Source: Sorangium cellulosum So0157-2 (GTDB lineage: Bacteria; Myxococcota_A; Polyangia; Polyangiales; Polyangiaceae). From it: 64,000 nucleotides of DNA. Made by a program: the position numbers and the translations under genes. Shown piece after piece: positions 1-10,671 of this stretch. Numbering within the stretch: position 1 is the stretch's first letter; each line of letters begins with the position of its first letter. The notes under the pieces were generated by a model, which worked only from the letters and a program-made list of their open reading frames with translations, had not been told where the DNA came from and searched no databases. The stretch spans positions 7,640,001-7,704,000 of the forward strand of contig NC_021658.1 of the NCBI RefSeq assembly GCF_000418325.1. Reading direction: 5' to 3'.

Positions 1-304
1 TGACGCGCGCCGCGCCGCGCGCCCCCCACGCGCGCCGCGCCCCGCGCCCCCCCACGCGCGCTGCGCCTCACCGCCCCTCCACGCAGCCCCCCGGCCGGCC
101 GCGCGCCCGCCTAGTTCCGCGGATCAGAACTCCCGCCAGGGTTCTGCCTCACGAGCGATAGAGAAATAAACGCAAAGGCGCAAAGGCGCAAAACTACAAG
201 TCTTTTTTTTGCGTCTTTGCGTCTTTGCGTCTTTGCGTTGAACTCTCGCTCCGGATCCCTGGCCGGACTTCTGGCAGACGGAACTAGCGCGCCGCGCTCC
301 CGCC
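1..304. other. Non-coding GC-rich left edge
   Basis: No convincing gene is present. Positions 1-110 are low-complexity C/G with two imperfect copies of a roughly 24-base unit rich in cgcgcc and cccccac. An AT-richer island at 150-245 holds the hairpin repeat listed separately. A minus-strand open frame across this stretch reads through that repeat and is not a real protein. Confidence 0.6.
169..239. repeat. Inverted cgcaaag hairpin repeat
   Basis: The left arm (about 169-193) is built from cgcaaagg units and the right arm (about 215-239) from ctttgcgt units. The arms pair over about 24 bases with a few mismatches, around a loop containing a T8 run. This type of dispersed intergenic hairpin recurs in many bacterial genomes. 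It lies beyond the 3' end of the lipoprotein gene at 305-904 (minus strand), so it could end transcription there. That role is inferred. Confidence 0.7.
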
Positions 305-904
305 CTACCGCTCGGAGGCCTTCCCCTTCGCGCCGGGCGCGGCCGTCCCCGCCCCGCCCTCCCCGGGGAGGCACATCTTCCGCCCCGCGCTGTCGGCGAT
401 CTCCTCGCACGTCTTCAGACCCGCCGGGCAATCGCCGGCGCTCTCGCAGTACGCCGAGCAGTGCCCCGGCTGATCCAGGGCGCCGGCCCGGTGCAGGCAT
501 CGCCCGTGCTGGCACTCGACCGCCGTCATGCACGCCTCGCCGGGCGCCCGGCCCTGCGGCTTGCTGCACACGCCGTCAGGACCGTCGTCGCGGGAGCGGC
601 ACACGTACCCCGCGCCGCACTCCCGGTCGACCCGGCAGCCCTTCGAGCAGACGCCCCCGATCGCCGCGCACACCGACGACGCGCACTCCGCGCCGTCCGC
701 GCACGCCTCGCCGAACCCCTTCTTCGCCGCCGGGCTCACCCCCGCGCGCTCCTCGCAGCCCGCCCCCGCGCCGAGCGCTCCCATCACCCCGGCGAGCGCC
801 AGCACCCAGCCGCGCGCCAGCACCCACCCGCGCGCCAGCACCCACCCGCGCGCCAGCGCCCCGCCGCGCGCCAGCGCCCCGCCGCCCCCCGCTCCGCCTC
901 GCAT
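305..904 (-). CDS. Cysteine-rich secreted protein, putative lipoprotein
   Basis: A protein of 199 residues with an N-terminal export signal ending near GAGAGC, followed by a domain with many cysteines in spaced CxxxxxC patterns such as GEACADGAECASSVC. This pattern is common in myxobacterial surface lipoproteins, sometimes classed with Dickkopf-like cysteine-rich domains; no enzymatic motif is visible. I chose the ATG at 904 because GGAGG lies seven bases upstream; another ATG at 925 is in frame. The signal region is odd: it carries a repeated ALARG(G/W) unit encoded by an 18-base tandem repeat, placing arginines inside the hydrophobic stretch. The lipobox is weak, so lipidation is uncertain. 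It is divergent from glgP. Confidence 0.7.
   Translation of the reverse strand: MRGGAGGGGALARGGALARGWVLARGWVLARGWVLALAGVMGALGAGAGCEERAGVSPAAKKGFGEACADGAECASSVCAAIGGVCSKGCRVDRECGAGYVCRSRDDGPDGVCSKPQGRAPGEACMTAVECQHGRCLHRAGALDQPGHCSAYCESAGDCPAGLKTCEEIADSAGRKMCLPGEGGAGTAAPGAKGKASER
793..882. repeat. 18-base tandem repeat, about five units
   Basis: Five 18-base units (793, 811, 829, 847, 865) of the form cgcgcgccagcacccacc. Units two and three are identical, four and five are identical, and the first has diverged. Being a multiple of three, the repeat keeps frame and encodes the repeated hexapeptide in the signal region of the lipoprotein gene on the minus strand. Confidence 0.9.
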
Positions 905-1106
905 CGCCCGCCCTCCGTGGATCATCCGCCGACCTCCCGAGGCTCCGACGGGCGACGCTCCCCTGGCGCACCAGGTCGCCGGGCCGCCTGCGCTCCTAGC
1001 ACACCGGCGGCCTGGTGCGATCGCCAACCTCCCGACCCACGGAACCTCACCCGAGCACGTCGCGCAGCCCACCAGCTTGGGCCAGATCCGTCTAAAGTGC
1101 GCCGCC

Positions 1107-3677
<2,571 letters not shown>

Positions 3678-3958
3678 CCGCGTGACCCCGCCGCCCCGGC
3701 AGGCGCGCCCGCGCCCGCCGGGCGACGGCGACGCGCGCTCGCCCGCGGCGGTGCCGCACCGGGCGGACCCGACGGGCGCCCCCGGGCAGGCCCGACCCCT
3801 CTTCAGCTCGCTTCCAGGACGCGGACGCCGCGACGGACGGAAAAATCCCGGTGCGCGCGTGGCGGACCACGCCCCGCCGGAGCATGCTTCCGAAGCGTGA
3901 GCTTCCTCCGTCGGCCGCTCGCCGGGGCGGGGCTCTTGCTATCCTTCCCGACGGATTT

Positions 3959-4282
3959 ATGCCGAACGATCCTGAGGAGAGAGAAGACAGGCAGGGCGAC
4001 CTCGCGACGGAGCGGGAACGGAAGGTCGAGAAGGCCCGCCGCTACAAGGTCGTGTTCCACAACGACGACTACACGACGATGGAGTTCGTCGTCCTTGTCC
4101 TGATGAAGTTCTTCCACCGCACCGAGACGGAGGCCACGCACATCATGCTGAGCGTGCACCACCGCGGCCACGGGGTCGCGGGCGTGTACACCAAGGATGT
4201 CGCGGAGACCAAGGTCGCCCAAGTCCAGGACTTCGCCAAGGAGCACGGAATGCCCCTTCGGTTGACCGCCGAGCCGGAATGA
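3959..4282 (+). CDS. clpS: ClpS adaptor of the ClpAP protease
   Basis: An adaptor of 107 residues that binds N-degron substrates and delivers them to ClpA. The core YKVVFHNDDYTTMEFVV followed by the HHRG segment is the diagnostic ClpS signature; the NDDYT acidic pocket contacts the substrate N-terminus. The N-terminal 25 residues are charged and variable, as expected for the flexible tail that modulates ClpA. The start at 3959 gives the normal family length; upstream in-frame codons would add an implausible arginine-rich stretch. Its stop overlaps the clpA start (ATGA), so the two genes are translationally coupled. Confidence 0.97.
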   Translation: MPNDPEEREDRQGDLATERERKVEKARRYKVVFHNDDYTTMEFVVLVLMKFFHRTETEATHIMLSVHHRGHGVAGVYTKDVAETKVAQVQDFAKEHGMPLRLTAEPE

Positions 4283-6615
4283 CCATGCGCATCAGCCCCG
4301 AAGTTGAGATCGCCTTTTCGCTCGCCACCCGGGAGGCCTCGCGCCGCCGGCACGAGTTCGTGACCATCGAGCACCTGCTCTACGCGCTGCTCTTCGACGA
4401 GGAGACGGCCGAGGTCCTCCGGCACGCCGGGGGCGACACCCCGCTCTTGAAGAAGAAGCTGGAGCGCTTCCTCGACGAGGAGATCGAGGCGCTGCCGGAC
4501 GACGCGGACACGAGCCCGACGCTCTCGCTCGGGTTCCAGCGCGTGGTCGGCCGCGCCGCCATGCACGTGCAGTCCTCGGGCAAGAAGGAGCTCAAGGGGG
4601 CGAACGTGCTGGTCGCGATGTTCGCCGAGCGCGACTGCCCGGCCGTGACCCTCCTCGGGGAGCAGGGCATCAGCCGCTTCGACGTCGTGAACTACATCTC
4701 CCACGGCATCTCGAAGACGGGCCAGGACGACAGCCTCCGCGAGGAGTCGTCGTCCGACGAGGGCGGCGAGCCCGGCGGCGCGCAGCCGGTCAAGGATCCG
4801 CTCGCCGCGTTCACGATGAACCTCAACAAGGAGGCGGCCGAGGGGCGCATCGACCCGCTGGTCGGCCGCGAGAACGAGGTCGCCCGGACGATCCAGGTGC
4901 TCGCGCGGCGGCGCAAGAACAACCCGCTGCTCATCGGCGACGCCGGGGTCGGCAAGACCGCGATCGTGGAGGGGCTGGCGCAGCGGATCGAGAAGAACGA
5001 CGTGCCCGCGCCGCTCAAGGACGCGACCGTCTACGCGCTCGACATGGGCGCGCTCCTCGCCGGCACGAAGTACCGCGGCGACTTCGAGAACCGCCTCAAG
5101 GCGGTGCTGCGCGCGCTGGAGAAGCAGCCGGGCTCGGTCCTGTTCATCGACGAGATCCACACGATCATCGGCGCGGGGGCCGCGAGCGGCGGGACGATGG
5201 ACGCCTCGAACCTGCTCAAGCCCGCGCTGGCGTCGGGCCGGCTGCGCTGCATCGGCGCGACCACGTTCCAGGAGTACCGCGGCCACCTCGAGCGCGACAG
5301 CGCGCTCGCGCGGCGGTTCCAGCGCATCGAGGTGACCGAGCCGTCGGTCGACGACACGACGCAGATCCTGAAGGGCCTGCAGAAGCGCTACGAGGAGTTC
5401 CACAAGATCACGTACACGCCCGAGGCGCTCGACGCCGCGGCGAAGCTGTCGGCGCGCTACCTCCAGGACCGCCGGCTGCCCGACAAGGCGATCGACCTGC
5501 TCGACGAGGCGGGCGCGGCGGCGCGGCTGAAGCACGGCGACGGGTACACGGTCGACACCGCGGACATCGAGCTCGTCATCGCGAAGATGGCGCAGATCCC
5601 GCCGCGGCAGGTGTCGACGTCGGACAAGGCGCAGCTCAAGGATCTCGAGCAGTCGCTGCGCTCGGTGATCTTCGGCCAGGACGAGGCGGTGAAGCAGCTC
5701 TCGTCCGCGATCAAGCTGTCGCGCGCCGGGCTGCGCGCGCCGGAGAAGCCGATCGGCTCGTTCCTGTTCTCGGGCCCGACCGGCGTCGGCAAGACCGAGC
5801 TCGCGAAGCAGCTCGCCAAGGCGCTCGGCATCGGCTTTTTGCGGTTCGACATGAGCGAGTACCAGGAGCGGCACACGGTCTCGCGGCTCATCGGCGCGCC
5901 GCCCGGCTACGTCGGGTTCGATCGCGGCGGCCTGCTGACCGAGGCGGCGGCGAAGACGCCGCACGCGGTGCTCTTGCTCGACGAGATCGAGAAGGCGCAC
6001 CCGGACGTGTTCCAGGTGCTGCTCCAGGTGATGGATCACGGCACGCTGACCGACAACAACGGCAAGAAGAGCGACTTCCGCCACATGGTGCTGATCATGA
6101 CGAGCAACGTGGGCGCGCGGGAGCTCGCGCAGGCGCGGGTCGGCTTCGGCGAGCGGGGGTCGGCGGGCGACGACGACAAGGCGTACAAGAACACGTTCAG
6201 CCCGGAGTTCAGGAACCGGCTGGACGCGCGCATCATGTTCCGGTCGCTGGATCCGTCGGTGATGGGGAGCATCGTCGACAAGTTCATCGGCGAGCTCGCG
6301 GCGATGCTCGCGGACCGGTCGGTCACCATCGACGTGACCGAGCGGGCGAGGGCGGAGCTCTCGACGCGCGGGTACGATCCGGCGAACGGGGCGCGGCCGC
6401 TCGGGCGCGTCATCGAGAACGAGATCAAGCGGCGGCTCGGGGACGAGCTGCTCTTCGGGGCCCTCGAGAACGGGGGGAACGTCACCGTCGACTTCGAGGG
6501 GGGCGACTTCACGTTCAAGTTCGCGGCGGCGAACGGGAGCGGGAGCGGGAGCGGGGGGGACGCGGAGAAGGCGAAGGCGAACGGGGCGAAGGTGGAGCCG
6601 GCGGCCGTCGGCTAG
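4279..6615 (+). CDS. clpA: ClpA, AAA+ unfoldase subunit of ClpAP
   Basis: A double-ring ATPase that unfolds substrates and feeds them to ClpP. The 778-residue protein has an N-domain (about 1-150, beginning ISPEVEIAFSLATREA), a first AAA module with Walker A GDAGVGKT at 220-227, and a second with GPTGVGKT at 499-506. The absence of a long coiled-coil middle domain separates it from ClpB. The C-terminus ends in a glycine/serine-rich low-complexity tail, unusual but not disruptive. It starts within the clpS stop codon. No clpP lies alongside, so the peptidase must be encoded elsewhere. Confidence 0.97.
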   Translation: MTMRISPEVEIAFSLATREASRRRHEFVTIEHLLYALLFDEETAEVLRHAGGDTPLLKKKLERFLDEEIEALPDDADTSPTLSLGFQRVVGRAAMHVQSSGKKELKGANVLVAMFAERDCPAVTLLGEQGISRFDVVNYISHGISKTGQDDSLREESSSDEGGEPGGAQPVKDPLAAFTMNLNKEAAEGRIDPLVGRENEVARTIQVLARRRKNNPLLIGDAGVGKTAIVEGLAQRIEKNDVPAPLKDATVYALDMGALLAGTKYRGDFENRLKAVLRALEKQPGSVLFIDEIHTIIGAGAASGGTMDASNLLKPALASGRLRCIGATTFQEYRGHLERDSALARRFQRIEVTEPSVDDTTQILKGLQKRYEEFHKITYTPEALDAAAKLSARYLQDRRLPDKAIDLLDEAGAAARLKHGDGYTVDTADIELVIAKMAQIPPRQVSTSDKAQLKDLEQSLRSVIFGQDEAVKQLSSAIKLSRAGLRAPEKPIGSFLFSGPTGVGKTELAKQLAKALGIGFLRFDMSEYQERHTVSRLIGAPPGYVGFDRGGLLTEAAAKTPHAVLLLDEIEKAHPDVFQVLLQVMDHGTLTDNNGKKSDFRHMVLIMTSNVGARELAQARVGFGERGSAGDDDKAYKNTFSPEFRNRLDARIMFRSLDPSVMGSIVDKFIGELAAMLADRSVTIDVTERARAELSTRGYDPANGARPLGRVIENEIKRRLGDELLFGALENGGNVTVDFEGGDFTFKFAAANGSGSGSGGDAEKAKANGAKVEPAAVG

Positions 6616-6632
6616 CACCCCTCTCGGGGTGC
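6615..6632 (+). terminator. Hairpin at the clpA stop codon
   Basis: gcacccc/ggggtgc, a perfect 7-bp stem with a 4-base loop, begins at the last base of the clpA stop codon. There is no T-run after it, so it is a terminator-like hairpin rather than a textbook intrinsic terminator. Confidence 0.5.
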
Positions 6633-6636
6633 AACG

Positions 6637-6833
6637 GAGCCAGCGGGGAGGGGGTGCCCGTGCGCGCGGGCGGCGGGGGCCCCTCCCGCGAACTCGCGCC
6701 TTGTAGAAGGCAATTGCCATGAGTACGGGGAGAGCCGGTCCGGGAGCGACCCGCTTCGATGCGGGCCGGCGCTCGGATTCGCGGGGCCCTACCCCGCCGC
6801 CCGCGCGCACGGGCACCCCCTCCCCGCTGGCTC
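6637..6833. repeat. 42-bp perfect inverted repeat with 113-base spacer
   Basis: Arms at 6637-6678 and 6792-6833 are exact reverse complements over 42 bases, and imperfect similarity continues inward. The spacer contains the palindrome ggcaattgcc at 6709-6718. The element fills most of the gap between the convergent genes clpA and apaG and encodes no recognisable protein. It could act as a bidirectional transcription stop or be a small mobile element remnant; no target-site duplication is evident. Confidence 0.85.
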
Positions 6834-6916
6834 TTCGCGGCTGGCCGGCAGACCGACCCGCGTGCGCTACCTCATCAGGTCGGACGGGCGGCGTTGCGGA
6901 TCGCTGGCTTGGTGGA

Positions 6917-7300
6917 TCAGTTCAGCGAGTGCGGCATCGCGAGGGTGAAGGGCGCGATCTCGGCGTCGAAGACGCGGCCGTCCGGGCGGTGCATCTGGTA
7001 GGTGCCGCGCATCGAGCCGCGCGGGGTCTCGAGCACGCAGCCGCTCGTGTACTCGAAGTGCTCGCCAGGCTTCAGCGAGGGCTGCTGGCCGACCACGCCA
7101 GGGCCGCGCACCTCCTCCACCTTCCCGCTGCCGTGCGTGATGATCCAGTGCCTCGTCCTCAGCTGGGCAGGCTCGGCGCCTTCGTTCGCAATCCGCACCG
7201 TGTAGGCGAAGACGTAGCGGTGCTCCGTCGGGGATGACTGCGTGGGGACGTACACCGTCGAGACGGTGACCCGGATGCCCTGCGTGATGGCCGTCGACAC
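6917..7300 (-). CDS. apaG: ApaG/CorD-family protein
   Basis: A small beta-sandwich protein of the ApaG family; its biochemical role is poorly defined (historically linked to Co2+/Mg2+ resistance). The segments TVYVPTQSSP, HRYVFAYTVRIAN, RHWIITHGSGKVEEV, GPGVVGQQPSL and TSGCVLETPRGSM match the family closely in order. A GTG start at 7300 gives 127 residues, near the 125 of the E. coli protein. The frame is open to 7468, but that extension runs through an 11-base tandem repeat and would be non-homologous, so I reject it. The exact start codon (7300 or 7306) is uncertain. Confidence 0.9.
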   Translation of the reverse strand: MSTAITQGIRVTVSTVYVPTQSSPTEHRYVFAYTVRIANEGAEPAQLRTRHWIITHGSGKVEEVRGPGVVGQQPSLKPGEHFEYTSGCVLETPRGSMRGTYQMHRPDGRVFDAEIAPFTLAMPHSLN

Positions 7301-7355
7301 AACCACGCACTGCCACCGCTGCGCCGCGCGCACAAGGGCCCGGTCCCGCAAGAGG

Positions 7356-7410
7356 CACCAGGACAACACCAGGACAACGCCAGGAGAGCGCCAGGAGACC
7401 GGCAGGGGAC
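7356..7410. repeat. 11-base tandem repeat, five units
   Basis: Five consecutive 11-base units drifting from caccaggacaa (two identical copies) through cgccaggagag and cgccaggagac to cggcaggggac. It lies in the divergent gap between apaG and the rhomboid gene. Eleven bases is about one helical turn, so a protein-binding array is conceivable; nothing else supports that. The rest of 7301-7613 shows no gene. Confidence 0.85.
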
Positions 7411-7613
7411 GCCGGGACGGAGACGGCCGGGCTCCCCGAGAGGCGGCGTTGACAGCCTCCAGGCTCATCCGCAGGTTTCGTCGAACCTGGGGTCAACGAG
7501 CCGTGGAGGAACCCGCCGTGGGCGAACATGACTGTACCGGTGCTCGATGTGCTGAAGGCGAACGGTTCGTCCCGATCGCGATCCTGCCGCCGGCGCGCGG
7601 CGAGAGGGCGGCG

Positions 7614-8570
7614 ATGGTCCAGAACAGCGATGCCCCTGGAGGCGTGGGAGAAGGGCCCGGGCCCGGGTTCACGGCCATCGGGCCCGTGATGCCGGAACGC
7701 AAGGTCCGCGAATGGGCCCTCGTGCTGCAGTCGAGCGAGCTTTGGCACGCCGTGCGGTACACCCCGGCAGGCTGGGTGCTCCTCGTGCGCGACGAGGACT
7801 ACGACTTCGCCGCGACCTCGATCGATCGGTACGAAGCGGAGAACCGCGACTGGCCCCCGCGCCGCGCGCGCGAGCGCCCGCGCCACCCGCCGTCCATCGC
7901 CGCCGGCGTCGCGTTCGCCGCCCTCGCCCTCTTCTTCTTCCTCGTCACCGGCCCCGCGAGCGGCGGCGGGCGGCTGTTCCAGCGCGGCGCCTCGGTCGCC
8001 GACCTCGTCGTCGGGCCCGAGCCGTGGCGCGCCATCACCGCGCTCACGCTGCACGCCGACTCGGCCCACGTGATCGGCAACGTCATCTCGGGGACGGTCT
8101 TCGCGTCCGCCGTGCAACGCCGCCTCGGGCCCGGCGGCGCCGCGCTCGCCGTGGTCGCCTCGGGCGCGATCGGGAACTTCGCGAACGCGCTCTGGCACCA
8201 CGGCCTGGGCCACCACCACGCCTCGATCGGCGCCTCCACCGCGGTGTTCGGCGCGATCGGGCTGCTCGCCACCACCCAGCTCATGCTCGACCGCGCCCAC
8301 GACAAGGACAGCGGCGAGAAGCGGCACCTCCTCCAGCTCGTGGCGCCGCTCGTGGGCGGCCTCTCGCTCCTCGGCGCCCTCGGCGCGAGCCCGCGCGCCG
8401 ACCTCGGCGCCCACGCCTTCGGCCTGCTCAGCGGCGCCGCGATCGGCCTCGTCGCCGGCCTGTCCCTGCGCAACCGGCCCGCGCCGCGCCGCCCCCTCGT
8501 CCAGGTCGCCCTCGGCGCGACCGCGACGGGGCTCGTCCTCGGCGCGTGGCAGCTCGCGCTCCGCGCCTGA
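7614..8570 (+). CDS. Rhomboid-family intramembrane serine protease
   Basis: About 318 residues: a soluble N-terminal segment of about 95 residues, then six or so hydrophobic segments. Catalytic features of rhomboids are present: the Ser motif GASTA (Ser208) preceding VFGAIG, the partner histidine in GAHAFG (His267), and the HADSAHVIGN motif in an earlier helix. Rhomboids cut single-pass membrane proteins within the bilayer; the substrate here cannot be inferred. The start is uncertain: ATG 7614 has a modest GAGAGG upstream, while ATG 7689 would trim 25 residues from the non-conserved tail. Its stop is nine bases from the end of the convergent next gene. Confidence 0.88.
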   Translation: MVQNSDAPGGVGEGPGPGFTAIGPVMPERKVREWALVLQSSELWHAVRYTPAGWVLLVRDEDYDFAATSIDRYEAENRDWPPRRARERPRHPPSIAAGVAFAALALFFFLVTGPASGGGRLFQRGASVADLVVGPEPWRAITALTLHADSAHVIGNVISGTVFASAVQRRLGPGGAALAVVASGAIGNFANALWHHGLGHHHASIGASTAVFGAIGLLATTQLMLDRAHDKDSGEKRHLLQLVAPLVGGLSLLGALGASPRADLGAHAFGLLSGAAIGLVAGLSLRNRPAPRRPLVQVALGATATGLVLGAWQLALRA

Positions 8571-8579
8571 CGCGCGCGC

Positions 8580-9791
8580 TCAGCCGACCGGCCAGATCCC
8601 CACCGTCCCGCCCACCCAGGTCAGATCGCGGTTCTGATCGACCCCGAGCATCTTCCCGCGCGACAGCCGCGCCAGGTTGAGCGCGAGCGAGAGCTCGGGC
8701 TCGCCCGGCGCGCGCAGGAACATCATCCGGACCTCGGCCTTCACCCCGCCCCCGTCCGGCATCAGGAGCGCCGGCTCGTACGCGACCTTCTCCTGGAGCA
8801 GCCACCTCGAGCGCTCGCCCTCCGGGATCGCGGCGATGTCCTCGCGCGTGACGTCGACCTTCACCCCCGAGCCCGCGAAGGAGAACAGCGGCTTGAGCAC
8901 GTAGCGCTCGAGATCCGGCGGCGCCTCGTCGAGCGCGCTGAGGAGCCGCGCCCGCGGGACCGCCGGGTGATCGAGGTAAGGGAGCGTGTACTTCGACCAG
9001 GTCCAGTACCAGTTCGGGTGCGAGCACCACGTGACGTCGAGCGGCTCGTCGTACCGGAACGGGAGCTCGACCCGCTTCGCCTCGAGCTCGTCGAACACGA
9101 CGCGGTTGTACAGCCGGCGGACGGGGACGAGCCGCCCGCCCACGCGGCGGAACAGCCGGTCCTTCTCCCGGACGAGCGCCGTCGGGCAGACCGCGTCGAC
9201 GCCGACGAGGAGCTTCGTCGCCATGAAGTCCGGGTAGGTCTTCTGCTTCTCCGGCGAGAGGTCGAGGAGCACCACCGACTCCTCGGGCTCGCCCGCGAGG
9301 ATCGCGCGGCGCAGGTGCGCGACGACATCGTCGCGGCTCCGGCCCCCGAAGCAGCACGTCCAGCGCCGGTCGAGCCCCGGCATGCCGGCCAGCACCTCGG
9401 CCACGATCTCGGTCTGCACGAGCATGAGCGCGTAGAGCGACGGGAACGCCTGCAGCTCGACCACCTTGACGTCGAGCTCGCCGTCCGGGCCGCGCACGAT
9501 CGCGAAGTCCACCTGCGCGCAGTTCGGGAGCGCGTCCATGCCGGGGGCGTCGAGGTGCGCGGGGATGGCGCGCTTCATCTGCGCGATGAGCGCGGGGCTC
9601 GAGATCTGCTGCACGATCTCCGTCGCGGAGCGCTCGAGGCGCTCGCGCAGCCGAGCCGGCAGGAACAGCGGCGTCTCGGCGACGCGGAACGGGATCGCGC
9701 AGCCGAGCCGCCGCTCGAGGCGGCTCAGGATCTCCGCGTAGGTCGACGGGCCGAAGGCCGCGTTGAAGGCGCGCCGGAAGGTGGGCTCCAT
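8580..9791 (-). CDS. Conserved protein with ATP-grasp-like features
   Basis: A 403-residue soluble protein. The segment YVLKPLFSFAGSGVK, followed by WLLQEKV and later KAEVRMMFL, resembles the nucleotide-binding and metal-binding parts of ATP-grasp ligases, but I cannot place it in a named family. The start ATG at 9791 lacks a clear Shine-Dalgarno sequence; the upstream frame reads through low-complexity residues and probably is not translated. It is divergent from the lipoprotein gene at 9943 and convergent with the rhomboid gene. The substrate is unknown. Confidence 0.65.
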   Translation of the reverse strand: MEPTFRRAFNAAFGPSTYAEILSRLERRLGCAIPFRVAETPLFLPARLRERLERSATEIVQQISSPALIAQMKRAIPAHLDAPGMDALPNCAQVDFAIVRGPDGELDVKVVELQAFPSLYALMLVQTEIVAEVLAGMPGLDRRWTCCFGGRSRDDVVAHLRRAILAGEPEESVVLLDLSPEKQKTYPDFMATKLLVGVDAVCPTALVREKDRLFRRVGGRLVPVRRLYNRVVFDELEAKRVELPFRYDEPLDVTWCSHPNWYWTWSKYTLPYLDHPAVPRARLLSALDEAPPDLERYVLKPLFSFAGSGVKVDVTREDIAAIPEGERSRWLLQEKVAYEPALLMPDGGGVKAEVRMMFLRAPGEPELSLALNLARLSRGKMLGVDQNRDLTWVGGTVGIWPVG

Positions 9792-9942
9792 GAATTTTGG
9801 TGGTATCACGGCGGCGCGCGCGGCTGCACGACGGACGGCGCCGCCGGCTCGAGCGCGGGAAGCGTCCGCGTCGATCCGATCCGGCTTGAGGCTCCGGGCG
9901 CGGCGACTACAGTCGCGGCGAACCCACGCCGAGGCCCCCACG

Positions 9943-10575
9943 ATGATCAAGCTCCGCTCCGCCATGGTCCTGCCGCTGGTCGCCGCGCTCGCCGCGGCGT
10001 GCTCGAAGACGCCCGAGCCGACGGCCACGTCGGCGCCCGAGCCGCCCGCGGCGAACACGGGCGCCGCCCCCGCCCCGACGACCCAGGCCCCGAAGCCGGC
10101 GCACCCCGGCGGCCAGCAGGCGGCCGGGGCGGAGCTCGCCTGGGACGCGCCCGCGAGCTTCGAGAGCGCGCCGAACCCCAACGCGATGCGCAAGGCGACC
10201 TACAAGATCAAGCGCGCCGCGGGCGACACCGAGGACGCCGAGCTCAGCGTGATGCCGGCCGGCGGCAGCGTGGACGCGAACATCACGCGCTGGGTCGGCC
10301 AGTTCTCCCAGAAGAGCGACGACTCCCCGAAGCGCACCGATCTCAAGGTCAACGACATCAAGGTCGCGGTCGTCGAGATCAAGGGGACGTTCGCCGGCTC
10401 CGGGATGCCCGGCATGCCCGCCGGGGAGCCGAAGTCGAGCTACGCCATGCTCGGCGCGATCGCCGAGACGCCCTCCGGCGACCTCTGGTTCTTCAAGATG
10501 ACCGGCCCCGAGAAGACGGTCACCGGGGCGCGCGCCGACTTCGACAAGCTCCTGAACAGCCTGCGGCTGAAGTGA
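9943..10575 (+). CDS. Putative lipoprotein of unknown function
   Basis: 210 residues. A short signal peptide ends in ALAAACSK, consistent with a lipobox, followed by a Pro/Ala/Thr-rich linker of about 45 residues and a compact domain from about residue 65. That domain contains AELSVMPAGGSVDANITRW and a C-terminal FDKLLNSLRLK. The pattern resembles uncharacterised lipoproteins of myxobacteria and planctomycetes; no catalytic motif is visible. It is a single gene, divergent from the ATP-grasp-like gene. Confidence 0.75.
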   Translation: MIKLRSAMVLPLVAALAAACSKTPEPTATSAPEPPAANTGAAPAPTTQAPKPAHPGGQQAAGAELAWDAPASFESAPNPNAMRKATYKIKRAAGDTEDAELSVMPAGGSVDANITRWVGQFSQKSDDSPKRTDLKVNDIKVAVVEIKGTFAGSGMPGMPAGEPKSSYAMLGAIAETPSGDLWFFKMTGPEKTVTGARADFDKLLNSLRLK

Positions 10576-10671
10576 TCGACCGCGCGGCCGCCGCGCGCCG
10601 AGCCTCCGCGGAGAGCGCTCGGCCGCGCGCGCCGCGCCCTCCCGCGAGCGGGCTCGGCCGCGCGCCGCGCC

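Noticed and set aside
111..569. Minus-strand open frame containing NAKTQRRKDAKK
   Set aside because: It is the translation of the cgcaaag hairpin repeat and overlaps the lipoprotein gene in another frame; this motif is a well-known source of spurious proteins.
3682..3900. Small gene between glgP and clpS
   Set aside because: Pro/Arg-rich composition, no ribosome binding site, and partly overlapping the clpS leader region.
4069..6816. Long minus-strand open frame opposite clpA
   Set aside because: A shadow of clpA: arginine/leucine-rich with no family features.
6637..6833. Insertion sequence bounded by the 42-bp inverted repeat
   Set aside because: The 113-base interior has no transposase and no target duplication is visible, so at most it is a non-autonomous element.
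7356..7410. Short CRISPR array
   Set aside because: Units are 11 bases and contiguous, without spacers; no cas genes occur in the window.
7301..7468. N-terminal extension of ApaG to the upstream ATG
   Set aside because: It reads through an 11-base tandem repeat and has no counterpart in the family.
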